NCBI GenBank assembly: GCA_032622095.1
Contig: CP136068.1
Span: forward strand, 149,371,365 to 149,435,364
Source of the DNA: Siphonodentalium dalli
Taxonomy: Eukaryota > Mollusca > Scaphopoda > Gadilida > Siphonodentaliidae
Direction of reading: 5' to 3'
Length of the DNA: 64,000 bases
In this document: in pieces, positions 26,495 through 38,570 of the stretch
How positions within the stretch are numbered: the first letter of the stretch is position 1
Layout of the letters: every line of letters starts with the position of its first letter
The notes under the pieces: generated by a model
The model's input: the letters and a program-made list of their open reading frames with translations, nothing else
Told to the model about the DNA's origin: nothing
Database searches by the model: none
Position numbers and translations under genes: made by a program

Positions 26495-29400
26495 GAATTA
26501 ATGATATTTGTTTATATATATTAAGAATTAATTATATTGGTTCATAGACATTATGAATTAATTATATTGGTTTATACACATTATCAATTAATGATATTGG
26601 TTTATAGACATTATGAGTTAATGATATTTGTTTATATACATTATGAATTAATTATATTGGTTTATAAACATTATGAATTAATGATATTGGTTTATAGACA
26701 TTATAAGTCAATGATATTGGTTTATACACATTATGAATTAATGATTTATAGACATTATGAGTTAATGATATTGGTTTATATACATTATGAATTAATGATA
26801 TTGGTTTATATACATTATGAATTAATTATATTGGTTTATAGACATTATGAGTTAATAATTATATTGGTTTTATATACATTATGAATTAATGATATTGACG
26901 TATAGACATTATGAGTTAATGATATTGGTGTATAGACATTATGAATTAATGATATTGGTGTATAGACATTATGAAATAATGATATTGGCTTATATACATT
27001 ATGAATTAATGATATTTGTTTATATACATTATGAATTAATGATATTGGTTTATAGACATTATGATTTAATGATATTGGTTTATATACATTATGAATTATG
27101 ATATTGTTTTATAGACATAATGAATTATTGATATTGGTTTATATACATTATGAATTAATTACATTGTTTTATTTACATTGTGAATTAATGATACTGGTTT
27201 ATAGACATTATGAGTTAATGATATTGGTTTATATACATAATGAATTAATGATATTGGTTTATAGACATTATGAGTTAATGATATTGGTTTATATACATTA
27301 TGATTTAATGACATTGGTTTATAGACATTATGAATTAATGATATTGGGTTATATACATTATGAAATAATGATATTGGTTTATATACATTATGAATTAATG
27401 ATATTGGTTTATATACATTATGAAGTAATGATATTGGTTTATATACATTATGAATTAATGATATTGGTTTATATACATTATGAATTAATAATATTGGTTT
27501 CTATACAGTATGATTTAATGACATTGGTTTATAGACATTATGAATTAATGATATTGGTTTATATACATTATGAATTAATAATATTGGTTTCTATACAGTA
27601 TGATTTAATGACATTGGTTTATAGACATTATAAATTAATGATATTGGTTTATATACATTACTAATTAATGATATTGGTTTATAGATATTATGAATTAATG
27701 ATATTTGTTTATATACATTACTAATTAATGATATTGGTTTATAGACATTATGAATTAATGATATTGGTGTATAGACATTATGACTTAATAACATTGGTTT
27801 ATATACATTATCAATTAATGATATTGGTTTATATACATTATGAATTAATGATATTAGTTTATATACATTTTGATTTAATGATATTGGTTTATATACATTA
27901 TGAATTATGATATTGGTTTATAGACATTATAAGTCAATGATATTGGTTTATACACATTATGAATTAATGATTTATAGACATTATGAGTTAATGATATTGG
28001 TTTATATACATTATGAATTAATGACATTGGTTTATATACATTATGAATTAATTATATTGGTTTATAGACATTATGAGTTAATAATTATATTGGTTTATAT
28101 ACATTATGAATTAATTATATTGACGTATAGACATTATGAGTTAATGATATCGGTGTATAGACATTATGAATTAATGATATTGGTTTAGAGACATTATGAA
28201 ATAATGATATTGGCTTATATACATTATGAATTAATGATATTTGTTTATATACATTATGAATTAATGATATTGGTTTATAGACATTATGATTTAATGATAT
28301 TGGTTTATAAACATTATGAATTATGATATTGATTTATAGACATAATGAATTATTGATATTGGTTTATATACATTATGAATTAATTACATTGTTTTATTTA
28401 CATTGTGAATTAATGATACTGGTTTATAGACATTATGAGTTAATGATATTGGTTATATACATAATGAATTAATGATATTGGTTTATAGACATTATGAGTT
28501 AATGATATTGGTTTATATACATTATGATTTAATGACATTGGTTTATAGACATTATGAATTAATGATATTGGGTTATATACATTATGAAGTAATGATATTG
28601 GTTTATATACATTATGAATTAATGATATTGGTTTATATACATTATGAATTAATAATATTGGTTTCTATACAGTATGATTTAATGACATTGGTTTATAGAC
28701 ATTATGAATTAATGATATTGGTTTATATACATTATGAATTAATAATATTGGTTTCTATACAGTATGATTTAATGACATTGGTTTATAGACATTATAAATT
28801 AATGATATTGGTTTTATATACATTATTAATTAATGATATTGGTTTATAGATATTATGAATTAATGATATTTGTTTATATACATTACTAATTAATGATATT
28901 GGTTTATAGACATTATGAATTAATGATATTGGTGTATAGACATTATGACTTAATAACATTGGTTTATAAACATTATGAATTAATGATATTGGTTTATATA
29001 CATTATGAATTAATGATATTAGTTTATATACATTTTGATTTAATGATATTGGTTTATATACATTATGAATTATGATATTGGTTTATAGACATTATGAATT
29101 ATTGATATTGGTTTATGTACATTATGAATTAATTACATTGGTTTATTTACATTATAAATTAATGATATTGGTTTATATACATTAGGAATTAACGATATTG
29201 GTTTATATACATTATGGATTAATGATATTGGTTTATATACATTATGAATTAATGATATTGGTTTATATACATTATGAATTAATGATATTGGTTTCTATAC
29301 ATTATGATTTAATGATATTGATTTCTATACATTATGCATTAATGATATTGGTTTATTCACATTAATAATTAATTATATTGGTTTATATACATTATCAATT

Positions 29401-29722
29401 AATTATATTGGTTTATAGACATTATGAATTAATGATATTGATTTATAGACATTATGAGTTAATTTTATTGGTTTATAGACATTATGAATTGATGATATTG
29501 GTTTATATACATTATGAATTAATGATATTGGTTTATATAAATTATGATTTAATGATATTGGTTTATATACATTATGAATTAATGATATTGGTTTATAGAC
29601 ATTATGAATTGATGATCTTGGTTTATATACATTATGAATTAATGATATTGGTTTATAGACATTATGAATTAATGATATTGGTTTATATACATTATGAATT
29701 AATTATATTGGTTTATAGAAAC
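26495..29722. repeat. 3.2-kb satellite of 30-bp units
   Basis: More than 100 tandem units of about 30 bp. Each begins ATGAATTAATGATATTGG and ends TATACATT or TAGACATT, alternating irregularly between the TATA and TAGA forms. Diagnostic variants repeat at about 1225 bp: ATAAGTCAATG at 26703 and 27929, and TGAATTAATGATACTGG at 27181 and 28406. This reveals a higher-order unit present about twice. A 30-bp unit equals ten codons, which explains the long open frames on both strands; they are not genes. It lies in the 24-kb SRCR intron. Confidence 0.95.
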
Positions 29723-29739
29723 TCGGCAATTAGCCCAAT

Positions 29740-30890
29740 TGTCTAGTATTCTCGTCCAGCATAAATACCACTGATACCAAAATGATCCGGTTTTGTTAGT
29801 ACACCTTAATGCAGTATAGTTCCCATTCGACGATGTTTCGAAGCAAAATACAGTTGTTCATTGTAATATTCAAGGGTTGCCTGAAATGCCGCAAAAATGA
29901 GGGTCAGCCATAAACTACTGGAGCCCACACAAACAATGCATTTACTTGGTTACACATGTTTTGGAGTATGTTGTAATTACAATAGGAATGTCAACCAGAT
30001 AAAGAGTAGCATGTTCGTTGACATGAGCCGAATGATTGTTGAAAAAGAAACTCACATTTTAGATAGTGTGCGACCAACTGAGTCGAACTGATAGTAATGG
30101 TGTTACATCTTGTAAAAGGCTAAAACTATATAAAGATAAGGTTTAAAATCTCAGCAGGAATACCGTCATTGTAAATAGCATATTTAGGACAATTAAGGGA
30201 TCATAACGTGCTGTTGGGTTATAATAATTTTGAAAATAATTTAGAGACTGAATGTTTGTTATATGTTATAGCCAAAGAGTTTAATTTATAAATATAGTTC
30301 AATGTGAGTATGTTACAGCCAGTACAGAAAAGCATAATGTCAAGAAAGGTATATATGGAGGATCTCCAACTATTTATGTTAAATGTTATTAAACGAGTTT
30401 CATGAAATCTTATACCCCAACATAACGAGTTGAAGATCTTGTATATCACATGAATACAAAATAGAGCTTTATGCCTTTTTAACAGATCAAAATCGTTGAA
30501 AGAAGCTACAAAATGCATACATGTACAGCGTTGACTGAGCCGCATCACAACCGTATACGATAGTTTTGCGCGCTCTGGGGCTGGCGACGACTTACAAAAA
30601 TAATAATATGTGTTTCATATGATATATATATATTCAGAAAGTCAAATCACACCGATATCACCATCATCAGTTCCGGTGATGATCCCTCCAAGCGATGAGC
30701 TACCGCTTTACGTATTGTGCGGTCAGATGGGTGCTGATTGAGTCCTTGGGGAATTTTACATACTTTTGTTTCACAAGAACTGCAATTTCATCTCGATGAT
30801 AGATGTACGTCAATTTGACAATTAACAAAATCAGTGTGAACAAAATAGTTCAAAACCCTGGGACGTGCACATCGAGCTTCTCGAATGTAG
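29740..30890. other. Intron, no gene recognised
   Basis: Unique-looking AT-rich sequence between the 30-bp satellite and the duplicated-module region. Short open frames on both strands (29897-30091 plus, 30548-30219 minus) show no recognisable motif. Confidence 0.35.
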
Positions 30891-30892
30891 AT

Positions 30893-31311
30893 CCTATGGA
30901 GTCGGCTGCATATAAACATGCATTGTAATATACATCGGGTTTGCTGCATAATATACTAAACTATTCTGATACTGAAATAACGTTGATAGTTTAACTTAAT
31001 AGTATGTGTCCGCAGCTGCAGTCGAGAAATTGATGTATCTGTATATTATAAAGGCAGCTCGTTCATACCACGAGACCAAATTTTGACCTCCCAACCGTTA
31101 CATTCTGAACCTCACCAAGCCTTTGTAGATCCTGTACGTGTTTGGATTTAACCTAGCTTCACCTTCATATCACTCAACAACCAATTAATTGCACAGTTCA
31201 CTTATAGCCGTTATTCCGTTCAATTGCGCGGGCCACAGTGAAAACATTTTATAAAGTGTGGTATTACGTATAGTAAGTTGATTTAGGATCATATAGAGCG
31301 TACACATATAA
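30893..31311 (+). repeat. ~415-bp direct repeat, left copy
   Basis: Matches 32306-32724 at high identity: GGAGTCGGCTGCATAT at the start; CTTCACCTTCATAT and TTCAATTGCGCGGGCCACA later; GAGCGTAC at the end. The two copies flank about 1 kb that includes the 48-bp minisatellite. The arrangement is LTR-like, but the ends are not TG...CA, and no primer-binding site or coding sequence is seen. Confidence 0.82.
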
Positions 31312-32088
31312 ATAATTCCGATATGGGCTTATCAGTAGTGTTCTTGAAATACGTTCGATATGAGCTTAGTTTCAGGAGAAACTGATTATTTGAATATAGT
31401 CGGATGTGTGGGTCGGTGATTCAGTTTGTATATTATTTGGATACAGTCGAGTTTGTGGGGGAGGAGACTCAGTTTGTATATTATTTGAATATAGTCTGAT
31501 TTGTGGGGGCGGTGACTGAGTTTGTATTTGATTTAAATAGAGTCGGGTGTGTTGGGGAGGTGACTTAGTTTGTATATTATTTTAATAGAGTCCGATTTTT
31601 GGGGCGATGACTCAGTTTGTATATTATTTTAATAGAGTCCGGTTTTGGGGGGCGATGACTCAGTTTGTATATTATTTAAATTGTGTCGGGTTTGTGGTTG
31701 CGATCACTCAGTTTGTATATTATTTAAATAGAGTCGGGTTTGTGGTTGCGATCAATCAGTTTGTATACTATTTGTTTAGAGTCGGGTCTGTTGTTGCGAT
31801 GACTCTGTTTGTATATTGTTTAAATAGAGTCCGATATGTTGGGCGATGACTCAGTTTGTATACTATTTGTTTAGAGTCGGGTTTGTGTTTGCGATGACTC
31901 AGTTTGTATATTGTTAAAATAGAGTCCGATATGTTGGGGCGATGACTCAATTTGTATATTGTTTGAATAGAGTCCAATTTGTGGGGGCGATGACTCCGAT
32001 TATTATATAATTTGAATAGAGTTGGATTTGTGGGGGCGGTGTCTCAGTTAGTGCGATACATGGCGCATTAGGCCAACATAAGCATCAG
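31312..32088 (+). mobile_element. Repeat element carrying 48-bp minisatellite, copy 1
   Basis: Unit shared with 42395-43223. It opens ACACATATAAATAATTCCG, has a conserved leader with GAAATACGTTCGATATGAGC, an internal array of ~48-bp units and a conserved tail, GCGATACATGGCGCATTA plus AACATAAGCATCAG. It contains no gene; frames such as MTQFVYYLNRVGFVVA are the 48-bp unit read as 16 codons. Confidence 0.78.
31390..32040. repeat. 48-bp minisatellite, array 1
   Basis: About 13 units of 46-49 bp. Each contains GACTCAGTTTGTATATTATT, then TAGAGTC(G/C)G and a G-rich block such as TGTGGGGGCG. The second array is at 42490-43170. Confidence 0.9.
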
Positions 32089-32305
32089 GGACGGCGAAGC
32101 TGTTTCTAACCCAGATTAGTGCGGATTACTATGTTATGCAAATTGAGGGGAAGTATCCATATGCGAGTCTATTGGAAAGTTTTCAGTTGATTTCCGTGGT
32201 CGGTGTTTGAGTAAATACTCGGCGGATTTAATACTCATCGCGGTGTTTCCCACACTCTTGAAAACGACTACGTCGTTATAACGTATAGCTGCTGTAACAG
32301 CTCGT

Positions 32306-32724
32306 CCCTAGGAGTCGGCTGCATATATACATCCAGTGAAATATACATCGGGTTTTCTGCATAATATACTAAACTATTCTGATACTGAAATAACGTTGAT
32401 ATTCTAACGTAATATTATGTGTCCGCAGCTACAGTCGAGAAACTGATGTATCTTTATATCATAGATGCAGCTCGTTCACACCGTGAGACCAAATGATTGA
32501 CCCTCCAACAGTTACATTCCGAACTTCACCAAGCCTTTGTAGATCCTGTACGTGTTTGAATTTAACCTAGCTTCACCTTCATATTACTCTACAAACAATG
32601 AATTGCACAGTTCACTTATACCCGTTATTCCGTTCAATTGCGCGGGCCACACTCAAAACACTTTATAAAGTGTGGTATTACGTATGGTAAGTTGATTTAG
32701 GTTCATATTGAGCGTACAATGTTA
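32306..32724 (+). repeat. ~415-bp direct repeat, right copy
   Basis: Second copy of 30893-31311. Same order of landmarks, from CTAGGAGTCGGCTGC to CATATTGAGCGTAC, with scattered substitutions and small indels. The interval between the copies also carries ACTACGTCGTTATAACGTATAG (32268-32289), a phrase found again directly after copy 2 of the minisatellite element near 43220. Confidence 0.82.
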
Positions 32725-33011
32725 TACGCCAGTTTTTAATAACATATAGCAATCATAAATAATTTCCTGAATGAACGTGCATTTATCACAAAGTGCCCAC
32801 ACACATACAGTTTAGCGCCATAACGAATTAAGTATTGACAATTGTGTCAAAATCAGAGTCGTGGACTAATCCGATAAATTAATGAATGACTGAAGGTATC
32901 AGCTCAATCCGTAGCAACTTGCTAAGGTGCGAAACAACTTACTTATCGCCAAAACGACGGCATGGGATTGACAGATATTTAAAAGCGCCGAGCCAGATGA
33001 TAGACATTAAT

Positions 33012-33180
33012 ATTTGTTTTGGACGTTTCGCAGTATAGTACAAAACTTGTGTCTGAAGCGTAACGTATGAGTACAACTGAGTCGTTGTCATTGTGGATCT
33101 CATGCTAAAGGCATGTGGTTAGTGTTAATGAGTGATTGAGTGTAAGCCGTGGTCGGGCTTACCGGGTGAGCTAATGTTCT
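33012..33180 (+). repeat. Dispersed repeat, left part, interrupted by insertion
   Basis: Matches 40179-40350, from TATTTGTTTTGGACGTTTCG to GAGCTAATGTTCT. The remaining part, from CTGGTCACTTTAGCCGGTCT to CAAATTTTAAT, continues only at 35113-35163 because 1.9 kb has been inserted. The unbroken copy is 40179-40400. Confidence 0.88.
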
Positions 33181-33408
33181 GGGCCCTGTTTCATGAAAGC
33201 AACTTATGACATAGTTGGGACTTAAGATGGTCATAAGTTCAAACTTCAGTCATAAGTGCGTTTCACGAACAATGTCTTAACTTAAGATGGTCTTAACTTT
33301 GGTCTTAACTTTAAGACTGCTGTGAGGTGTCATAAGATAATCTTAAAGTTAAGACCCACGTGATAAGTGGCATATCGATAACAAGTATGGCGGCCTATGT
33401 TATTTTGA

Positions 33409-33507
33409 AATTATGGAGATATCTGTACATTGTCTGGGTGGGCAATTCGTCGTCGGTTATACAGGGTCGTGGCTACAGATTGAGAGGGGTGTTCGGCCTT
33501 AAACAAC
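33409..33507 (+). repeat. 99-bp direct repeat flanking insertion (left)
   Basis: From AATTATGGAGATATCTGTAC to GGCCTTAAACAAC. It repeats at 34239-34337 with essentially one difference (GTCGGTTATAC versus GTCGGGTATAC). Confidence 0.92.
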
Positions 33508-34238
33508 ATATCGGGCATGTTAATTTTGCGAAAGAGATATATATTATGATAAGTAGTACAGGCGGGTTGCATTATTTTCCATTAAATGTGTGGTTGTTTG
33601 TCTGATCAAGTATCCCTTTTACTTGGGTTATGTCAGGTGAAATTGGGGTTGAGGGCCAAAAATGTTTGCACACAAATATGTACGAAGGGATATCGAGCAC
33701 GATGACCGTGAAGATACACGCGCAAATTATATTCCCTTTCACTTAAAAGGTCCAAAAAATTAAGATTTACAAAACGCTGATATGAAAAATTCTGTGGTAA
33801 TCGACCAACCGAAACAATTTTCGGCGTATGGTCGCCAAAATGGCCGCAGCGATAGCATCGAGGAAAATTGAGATTTACAAAACGCTGCTACGATCAAATT
33901 CCGCGATAACCGAAAAGCAAAAGCCATTTTCGGAAGGCGGTCGCCATAACGGCCGCAATTATAGCACCGCGGACATCCATAGCCCGATAATCAAGATTAG
34001 TGAGCATTTGCCATTGTTAATAGCCATTGGTGTTCCAGAATATATCATATCTGTTATCAAAAGTGCTATCGTTTGCCTTTCCTATATATATATGTCAACA
34101 TATTTCATGTTAAAGCATCATAGATCATTGGTTAACGCCCAATTTGTGTCAGAACAGATCGTTGGGAACCGGTCCAGCAAAAGAAATGGACTGGTTTAGA
34201 GTGGAATTTTGTCGGTGGTACGGTTAAGGTCGTTGAAC
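33508..34238 (+). repeat. 731-bp module, copy C1
   Basis: Nearly identical to 37227-37957 (constant offset 3719). It carries two adjacent ~107-bp sub-repeats, each starting near GATTTACAAAACGCTG and ending in a GGCCGCA(G/A)-type phrase. The 123-residue frame 33828-34199 lies within it. The protein-like frames are broken by stops, and I do not recognise a family. Confidence 0.85.
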
Positions 34239-34337
34239 AATTATGGAGATATCTGTACATTGTCTGGGTGGGCAATTCGTCGTCGGGTATACAGGGTCGT
34301 GGCTACAGATTGAGAGGGGTGTTCGGCCTTAAACAAC
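34239..34337 (+). repeat. 99-bp direct repeat flanking insertion (right)
   Basis: Right partner of 33409-33507. Together they bracket the 731-bp module, as a very long target-site-like duplication would. The paralogous module at 37227-37957 has no such flanks. Confidence 0.92.
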
Positions 34338-35235
34338 ACCAAATTCTCTTTGGGTTTAAACATTCCAACTGGTACCTCAAACTTTCCAAAACCAAAGTTT
34401 GGAGAGGGCAACCCCCCCCCCCCACACACCGTATAAACATAGGATTAGTTTGGTAAAAACAATTCAGAGCACAGGCTTATCATCAGGGACGTGGCGAATG
34501 GGGTTTGTGTGTTGTCTACCCTCCCCCCCACACTTTGGTCAACATGTTTAGCAATGGGAAATTTCATGCCTGACAACAACATTAATCGTACACTATATAT
34601 AGGTTTCAATTGTTTGAATTTCTAACTAGTAAAGGAATGTGTTGTTTTAGACAAACATCAGCAACCGAAAATCACCAACTTTAGGGGCGTCAGGTTAGAA
34701 ATTTCGAACTATTTGAATATTTGAGATACCAATTGAAAAGTTTAAATCCAACGAGTGGGGTGGACATGACTATATACACTAAGATACATGCGCTGACTCG
34801 CCCACCCCACCCCAGCCGCTATCCAGCATCCCTGTCACACAATAATGTCAACTCGGACTCGGCTCTTTCTCGATAACCTCTCAATGCCGTACATAAAGAT
34901 TGCACAAGCCCACATTGTTTTGTTCGGGACTGTAGAAAATTGTCGATAACCAGTCTAAATGAGCGGGAACTTAACTTACTACTTAAGTAGGACTTAATCT
35001 TGTTTTGTGAAACGCGTTCTTGAAACGGAAAAGTTACATCATAAGATCCACCTCAGATCTTAGATTAAGTCCATCTTAAGATAATCTTATGACCTTGCTT
35101 CATGAAACAGGCCCCTGGTCACTTTAGCCGGTCTGGTCTCGCAAGGTGCACGTATCAAATTTTAATCTCGTTTTTATCAACAGACGGCGCAATCGAATCT
35201 CATATAGACAATTCAGTGACATTTAAATATCAGCT

Positions 35236-35424
35236 GTGAATGGGATGTTTTCTGTACAATTCGCTTTCGGTGGAGAGGATTTCCGCGTTGATGCTATTCG
35301 TGAAAATCAAAATCTAAAACAGTTACAGGAACAGACGCATGATTCACATATGACGTTGTTACATAATCGACGGGATGTCAGTCGATTCTTCGATCCACGC
35401 GCCCAGCAATATCCGTTGCTATAA
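35236..35424 (+). other. Unrecognised short open frame
   Basis: An open frame of about 60 residues beginning with a GTG codon, containing FAFGGEDFRVDAIRENQNL and HNRRDVSRFFDPRAQQ. Its composition is less simple than most chance frames here, and it lies just right of the Harbinger-like insertion. No family recognised, no splice context resolved. It could be a relic of mobile-element coding sequence or chance. Confidence 0.2.
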
Positions 35425-35780
35425 CGTCAGACAACAACAACCTGTTACACGAATTACAGATGATCTGATGCATACGACATGATACAGATAAGTATTTTGT
35501 TTTTTACTTATAATATGTGGATGAATGGCGAACTGAATGTTTACATACGCAAATCCTCCCAACGGAAATATATATGACAAGAAGTGCCACCATACATGTA
35601 GATAAATATTATTTCTCGACAGATAATATTTGCAAAAGGGTAGCACATGACTCAGTACATAGTTGTTTTGAATCCCCGAAAATCGAGAATGCGCTCAGAG
35701 TGGCAATACAACGATTGGTGGCAGCACAGTGATGGGTGCTTACTGGGAAGCACATTAATTCAATAGCTGACCAAATCCGA

Positions 35781-36723
35781 AAAAGGAGCTTTTTGAAATA
35801 TAGGATTGCGGAATTGATTTCGAACTCGAAGCTGTTATCAACATAATTATATCAGCGTGATGAGAGTCACTTGGATATACTCTGAATAAAACAAATTGGT
35901 TTTAAAAGTCGCATTGAATCCGCCATTGACTGTTGAAGCAAATGCGTTATATTCGTTTTCATGAATTGAATATTCAAAGCAGCTTAGTATTTCTTATATA
36001 TCATTTCTACGAAACAACGGTCGTTTGGCATTTGCATTGCGGCCATAAACTCGCCCGACATAAATCATATTTTCAGTGGTGCGTTCAGAATCGGTGTTTG
36101 AGAGTGGATATAATCTGAGAGTGGTCCCTGGGAGAGGGGACAACAGTATATTTGTAGAAGAATTAGAGTTTTAGCATGTGTGGAATGGATGGTGTTCCCG
36201 AATAAATACGAGCTATTTTCATACGTTACATGTTACCGAATTACAAATCAGAGGGTGTGAGCTTGGCTCAAATGAGACGATAAATATCAGGCATGTTAAT
36301 TTTGCGAAAGAGATATATATTCTGATAAGTAGTACAGGCGGGTTGCATTATTTTCCATTAAATGTGTGGTGGTTTGTCTGATCAAGTATCCCTTTTACTT
36401 GGGTTATGTCAGGTGAAATTGGGGTTGAGGGCCAAAAATGTTTGCACACAAATATGTACGAAGGGATATCGAGCACGATGACCGTGAAGATACACGCGCA
36501 AATTATATTCCCTTTCACTTAAAAGGTCCAAAAAATTAAGATTTACAAAACGCTGATATGAAAAATTCTGTGGTAATCGACCAACCGAAACAATTTTCGG
36601 CGTATGGTCGCCAAAATGGCCGCAGCGATAGCATCGAGGAAAATTGAGATTTACAAAACGCTGCTACGATCAAATTCCGCGATAACCGAAAAGCAAAAGC
36701 CATTTTCGGAAGGCGGTCGCCAT
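35781..36723 (+). repeat. 943-bp tandem duplication, copy 1
   Basis: From AAAAGGAGCTTTTTGAAATA to CGGTCGCCAT. It is repeated head-to-tail at 36724-37666 with very few differences. The offset of 943 is constant at several landmarks (35933/36876, 36178/37121, 36604/37547). Confidence 0.95.
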
Positions 36724-37666
36724 AAAAGGAGCTTTTTGAAATATAGGATTGCGGAATTGATTTCGAACTCGAAGCTGTTATCAACATAATTATATCAGCG
36801 CGATGAGAGTCACTTGGATATACTCTGAATAAAACAAATTGGTTTTAAAAGTCGCATTGAATCCGCCATTGACTGTTGAAGCAAATGCGTTATATTCGTT
36901 TTCATGAATTGAATATTCAAAGCAGCTTAGTATTTCTTATATATCATTTCTACGAAACAACGGTCGTTTGGCATTTGCATTGCGGCAATAAACTCGCCCG
37001 ACATAAATCATATTTTCAGTGGTGCGTTCAGAATCGGTGTTTGAGAGTGGATATAATCTGAGAGTGGTCCCTGGGAGAGGGGACAACAGTATATTTGTAG
37101 AAGAATTAGAGTTTTAGCATGTGTGGAATGGATGGTGTTCCCGAATAAATACGAGCTATTTTCATACATTACATGTTACCGAATTACAAATCAGAGGGTG
37201 TGAGCTTGGCTCAAATGAGACGATAAATATCAGGCATGTTAATTTTGCGAAAGAGATATATATTCTGATAAGTAGTACAGGCGGGTTGCATTATTTTCCA
37301 TTAAATGTGTGGTTGTTTGTCTGATCAAGTATCCCTTTTACTTGGGTTATGTCAGGTGAAATTGGGGTTGAGGGCCAAAAATGTTTGCACACAAATATGT
37401 ACGAAGGGATATCGAGCACGATGACCGTGAAGATACACGCGCAAATTATATTCCCTTTCACTTAAAAGGTCCAAAAAATTTAGATTTACAAAACGCTGAT
37501 ATGAAAAATTCTGTGGTAATCGACCAACCGAAACAATTTTCGGCGTATGGTCGCCAAAATGGCCGCAGCGATAGCATCGAGGAAAATTGAGATTTACAAA
37601 ACGCTGCTACGATCAAATTCCGCGATAACCGAAAAGCAAAAGCCATTTTCGGAAGGCGGTCGCCAT
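36724..37666 (+). repeat. 943-bp tandem duplication, copy 2
   Basis: Second unit, followed by the unbroken continuation AACGGCCGCAATTATA. The junction at 36720-36726 keeps the short shared CGGTCGCCATAA phrase, consistent with unequal exchange or replication slippage. The last part overlaps the 731-bp module copy. Confidence 0.95.
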
Positions 37667-37957
37667 AACGGCCGCAATTATATCACCGCGGACATCCATA
37701 GCCCGATAATCAAGATTAGTGAGCATTTGCCATTGTTAATAGCCATTGGTGTTCCAGAATATATCATATCTGTTATCAAAAGTGCTATCGTTTGCCTTTC
37801 CTATATATATATGTCAACATATTTCATGTTAAAGCATCATAGATCATTGGTTAACGCCCAATTTGTGTCAGAACAGATCGTTGGGAACCGGTCCAGCAAA
37901 AGAAATGGACTGGTTTAGAGTGGAATTTTGTCGGTGGTACGGTTAAGGTCGTTGAAC
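37227..37957 (+). repeat. 731-bp module, copy C2
   Basis: Paralogue of the module inserted at 33508-34238. Here it continues directly into CCGAATCGAATACATAG and is preceded by sequence belonging to the 943-bp unit, so this is the more likely source location. Confidence 0.85.
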
Positions 37958-38570
37958 ACCGAATCGAATACATAGAGTTGCGATATTGGGTCGATCGAAT
38001 TAAACAGGCGAACGGGCCGACTTCGTTAAAGCCGAATGCGCAGAGGCGGAAGGGTGCCTTTTCACGGATGTCTCCGAAACAGGCTGCAGCGGTTACCTAT
38101 CGGGAGCACTGGAGGCTCCAGGTAACGGATACACGAAGTGTACACGGGATGGATATAGAGTATATCCATGGGAGGTGCAACCCTTCGAGAGGGGTGTCTC
38201 GGATTCAGGTATATTACCGGTGGAGACACAGGGCACCTCGGGTATCGGTTACCCCACATCGGTGGAAAGCGCAATGGTATTGCGTTCCGATGATACGGAA
38301 CAGACCACGGAGTGTCTGGTTCATGGACACAAAAGTTGTCCAGGTGACGATTCATCGGCGGAAAGCGCTATGATAATGCGTTCCGATGATACGGAACAGA
38401 CCACGGAGAGTCTGGTTCATGGGCACAAAAGTTGTCCAGGTGACGATTCGTCGGGGGAAAGCGCAATGATACTGCGTCCCGACGATACAGAACAGACCAC
38501 GGAGTGTCTGGTTCATGGGCACAAGATGTGTTCAGGTGATGGTATAAGTTCCGAAGTGTCTGGAACATGA
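37880..38570 (+). other. Protein-like remnant of unknown family
   Basis: Two overlapping open frames (37978-38373 and 38175-38570). The first contains VDRIKQANGPTSLKPNAQRR and SPKQAAAVTYREHW. The second carries three 32-residue repeats with SDDTEQTTECLVHGH. The phrase GG(T/A)ACGG(T/C)TAAGGTCG recurs at 34215, 37935 and 39210 (with changes), suggesting a duplicated ancestral coding or structural unit. No family recognised; the frames overlap and one may be a shadow. Confidence 0.25.

Larger units (their letters stand above)
33181..35114. mobile_element. PIF/Harbinger-like non-autonomous insertion (~1.93 kb)
   Basis: The insertion boundaries are set by comparison with the uninterrupted homologous sequence near 40330-40350. 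The left terminus reads GGGCCCTGTTTCATGAAAGC; the right terminus is the inverted TTCATGAAACAGGCCC. The flanks are ...GTTCT and CTGGTCAC..., giving a CT or CTG target duplication depending on where the run of G/C is cut. Subterminal TTAAGATGGTCTTAAC and ACTTAAGTAGGACTTAA phrases, GG...CC ends and a possible 3-bp CTG duplication resemble PIF/Harbinger elements; this is recollection, not a search. No transposase is present. The inside holds a secondary 731-bp insertion (33508-34238). Confidence 0.75.

Noticed and set aside
26537-29746. Long RHYELMILVY-type frames up to 188 residues
   Set aside because: Arithmetic effect of a 30-bp (ten-codon) satellite; opposite-strand frames are equally open and there is no start, splice or signal context.
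38175-38570. Zinc-binding or cysteine/histidine repeat protein
   Set aside because: Each unit has CLVHGHKSC-like spacing, but the 96-bp unit is a tandem repeat, the overlapping frame is equally open, and a transcript is not evident.
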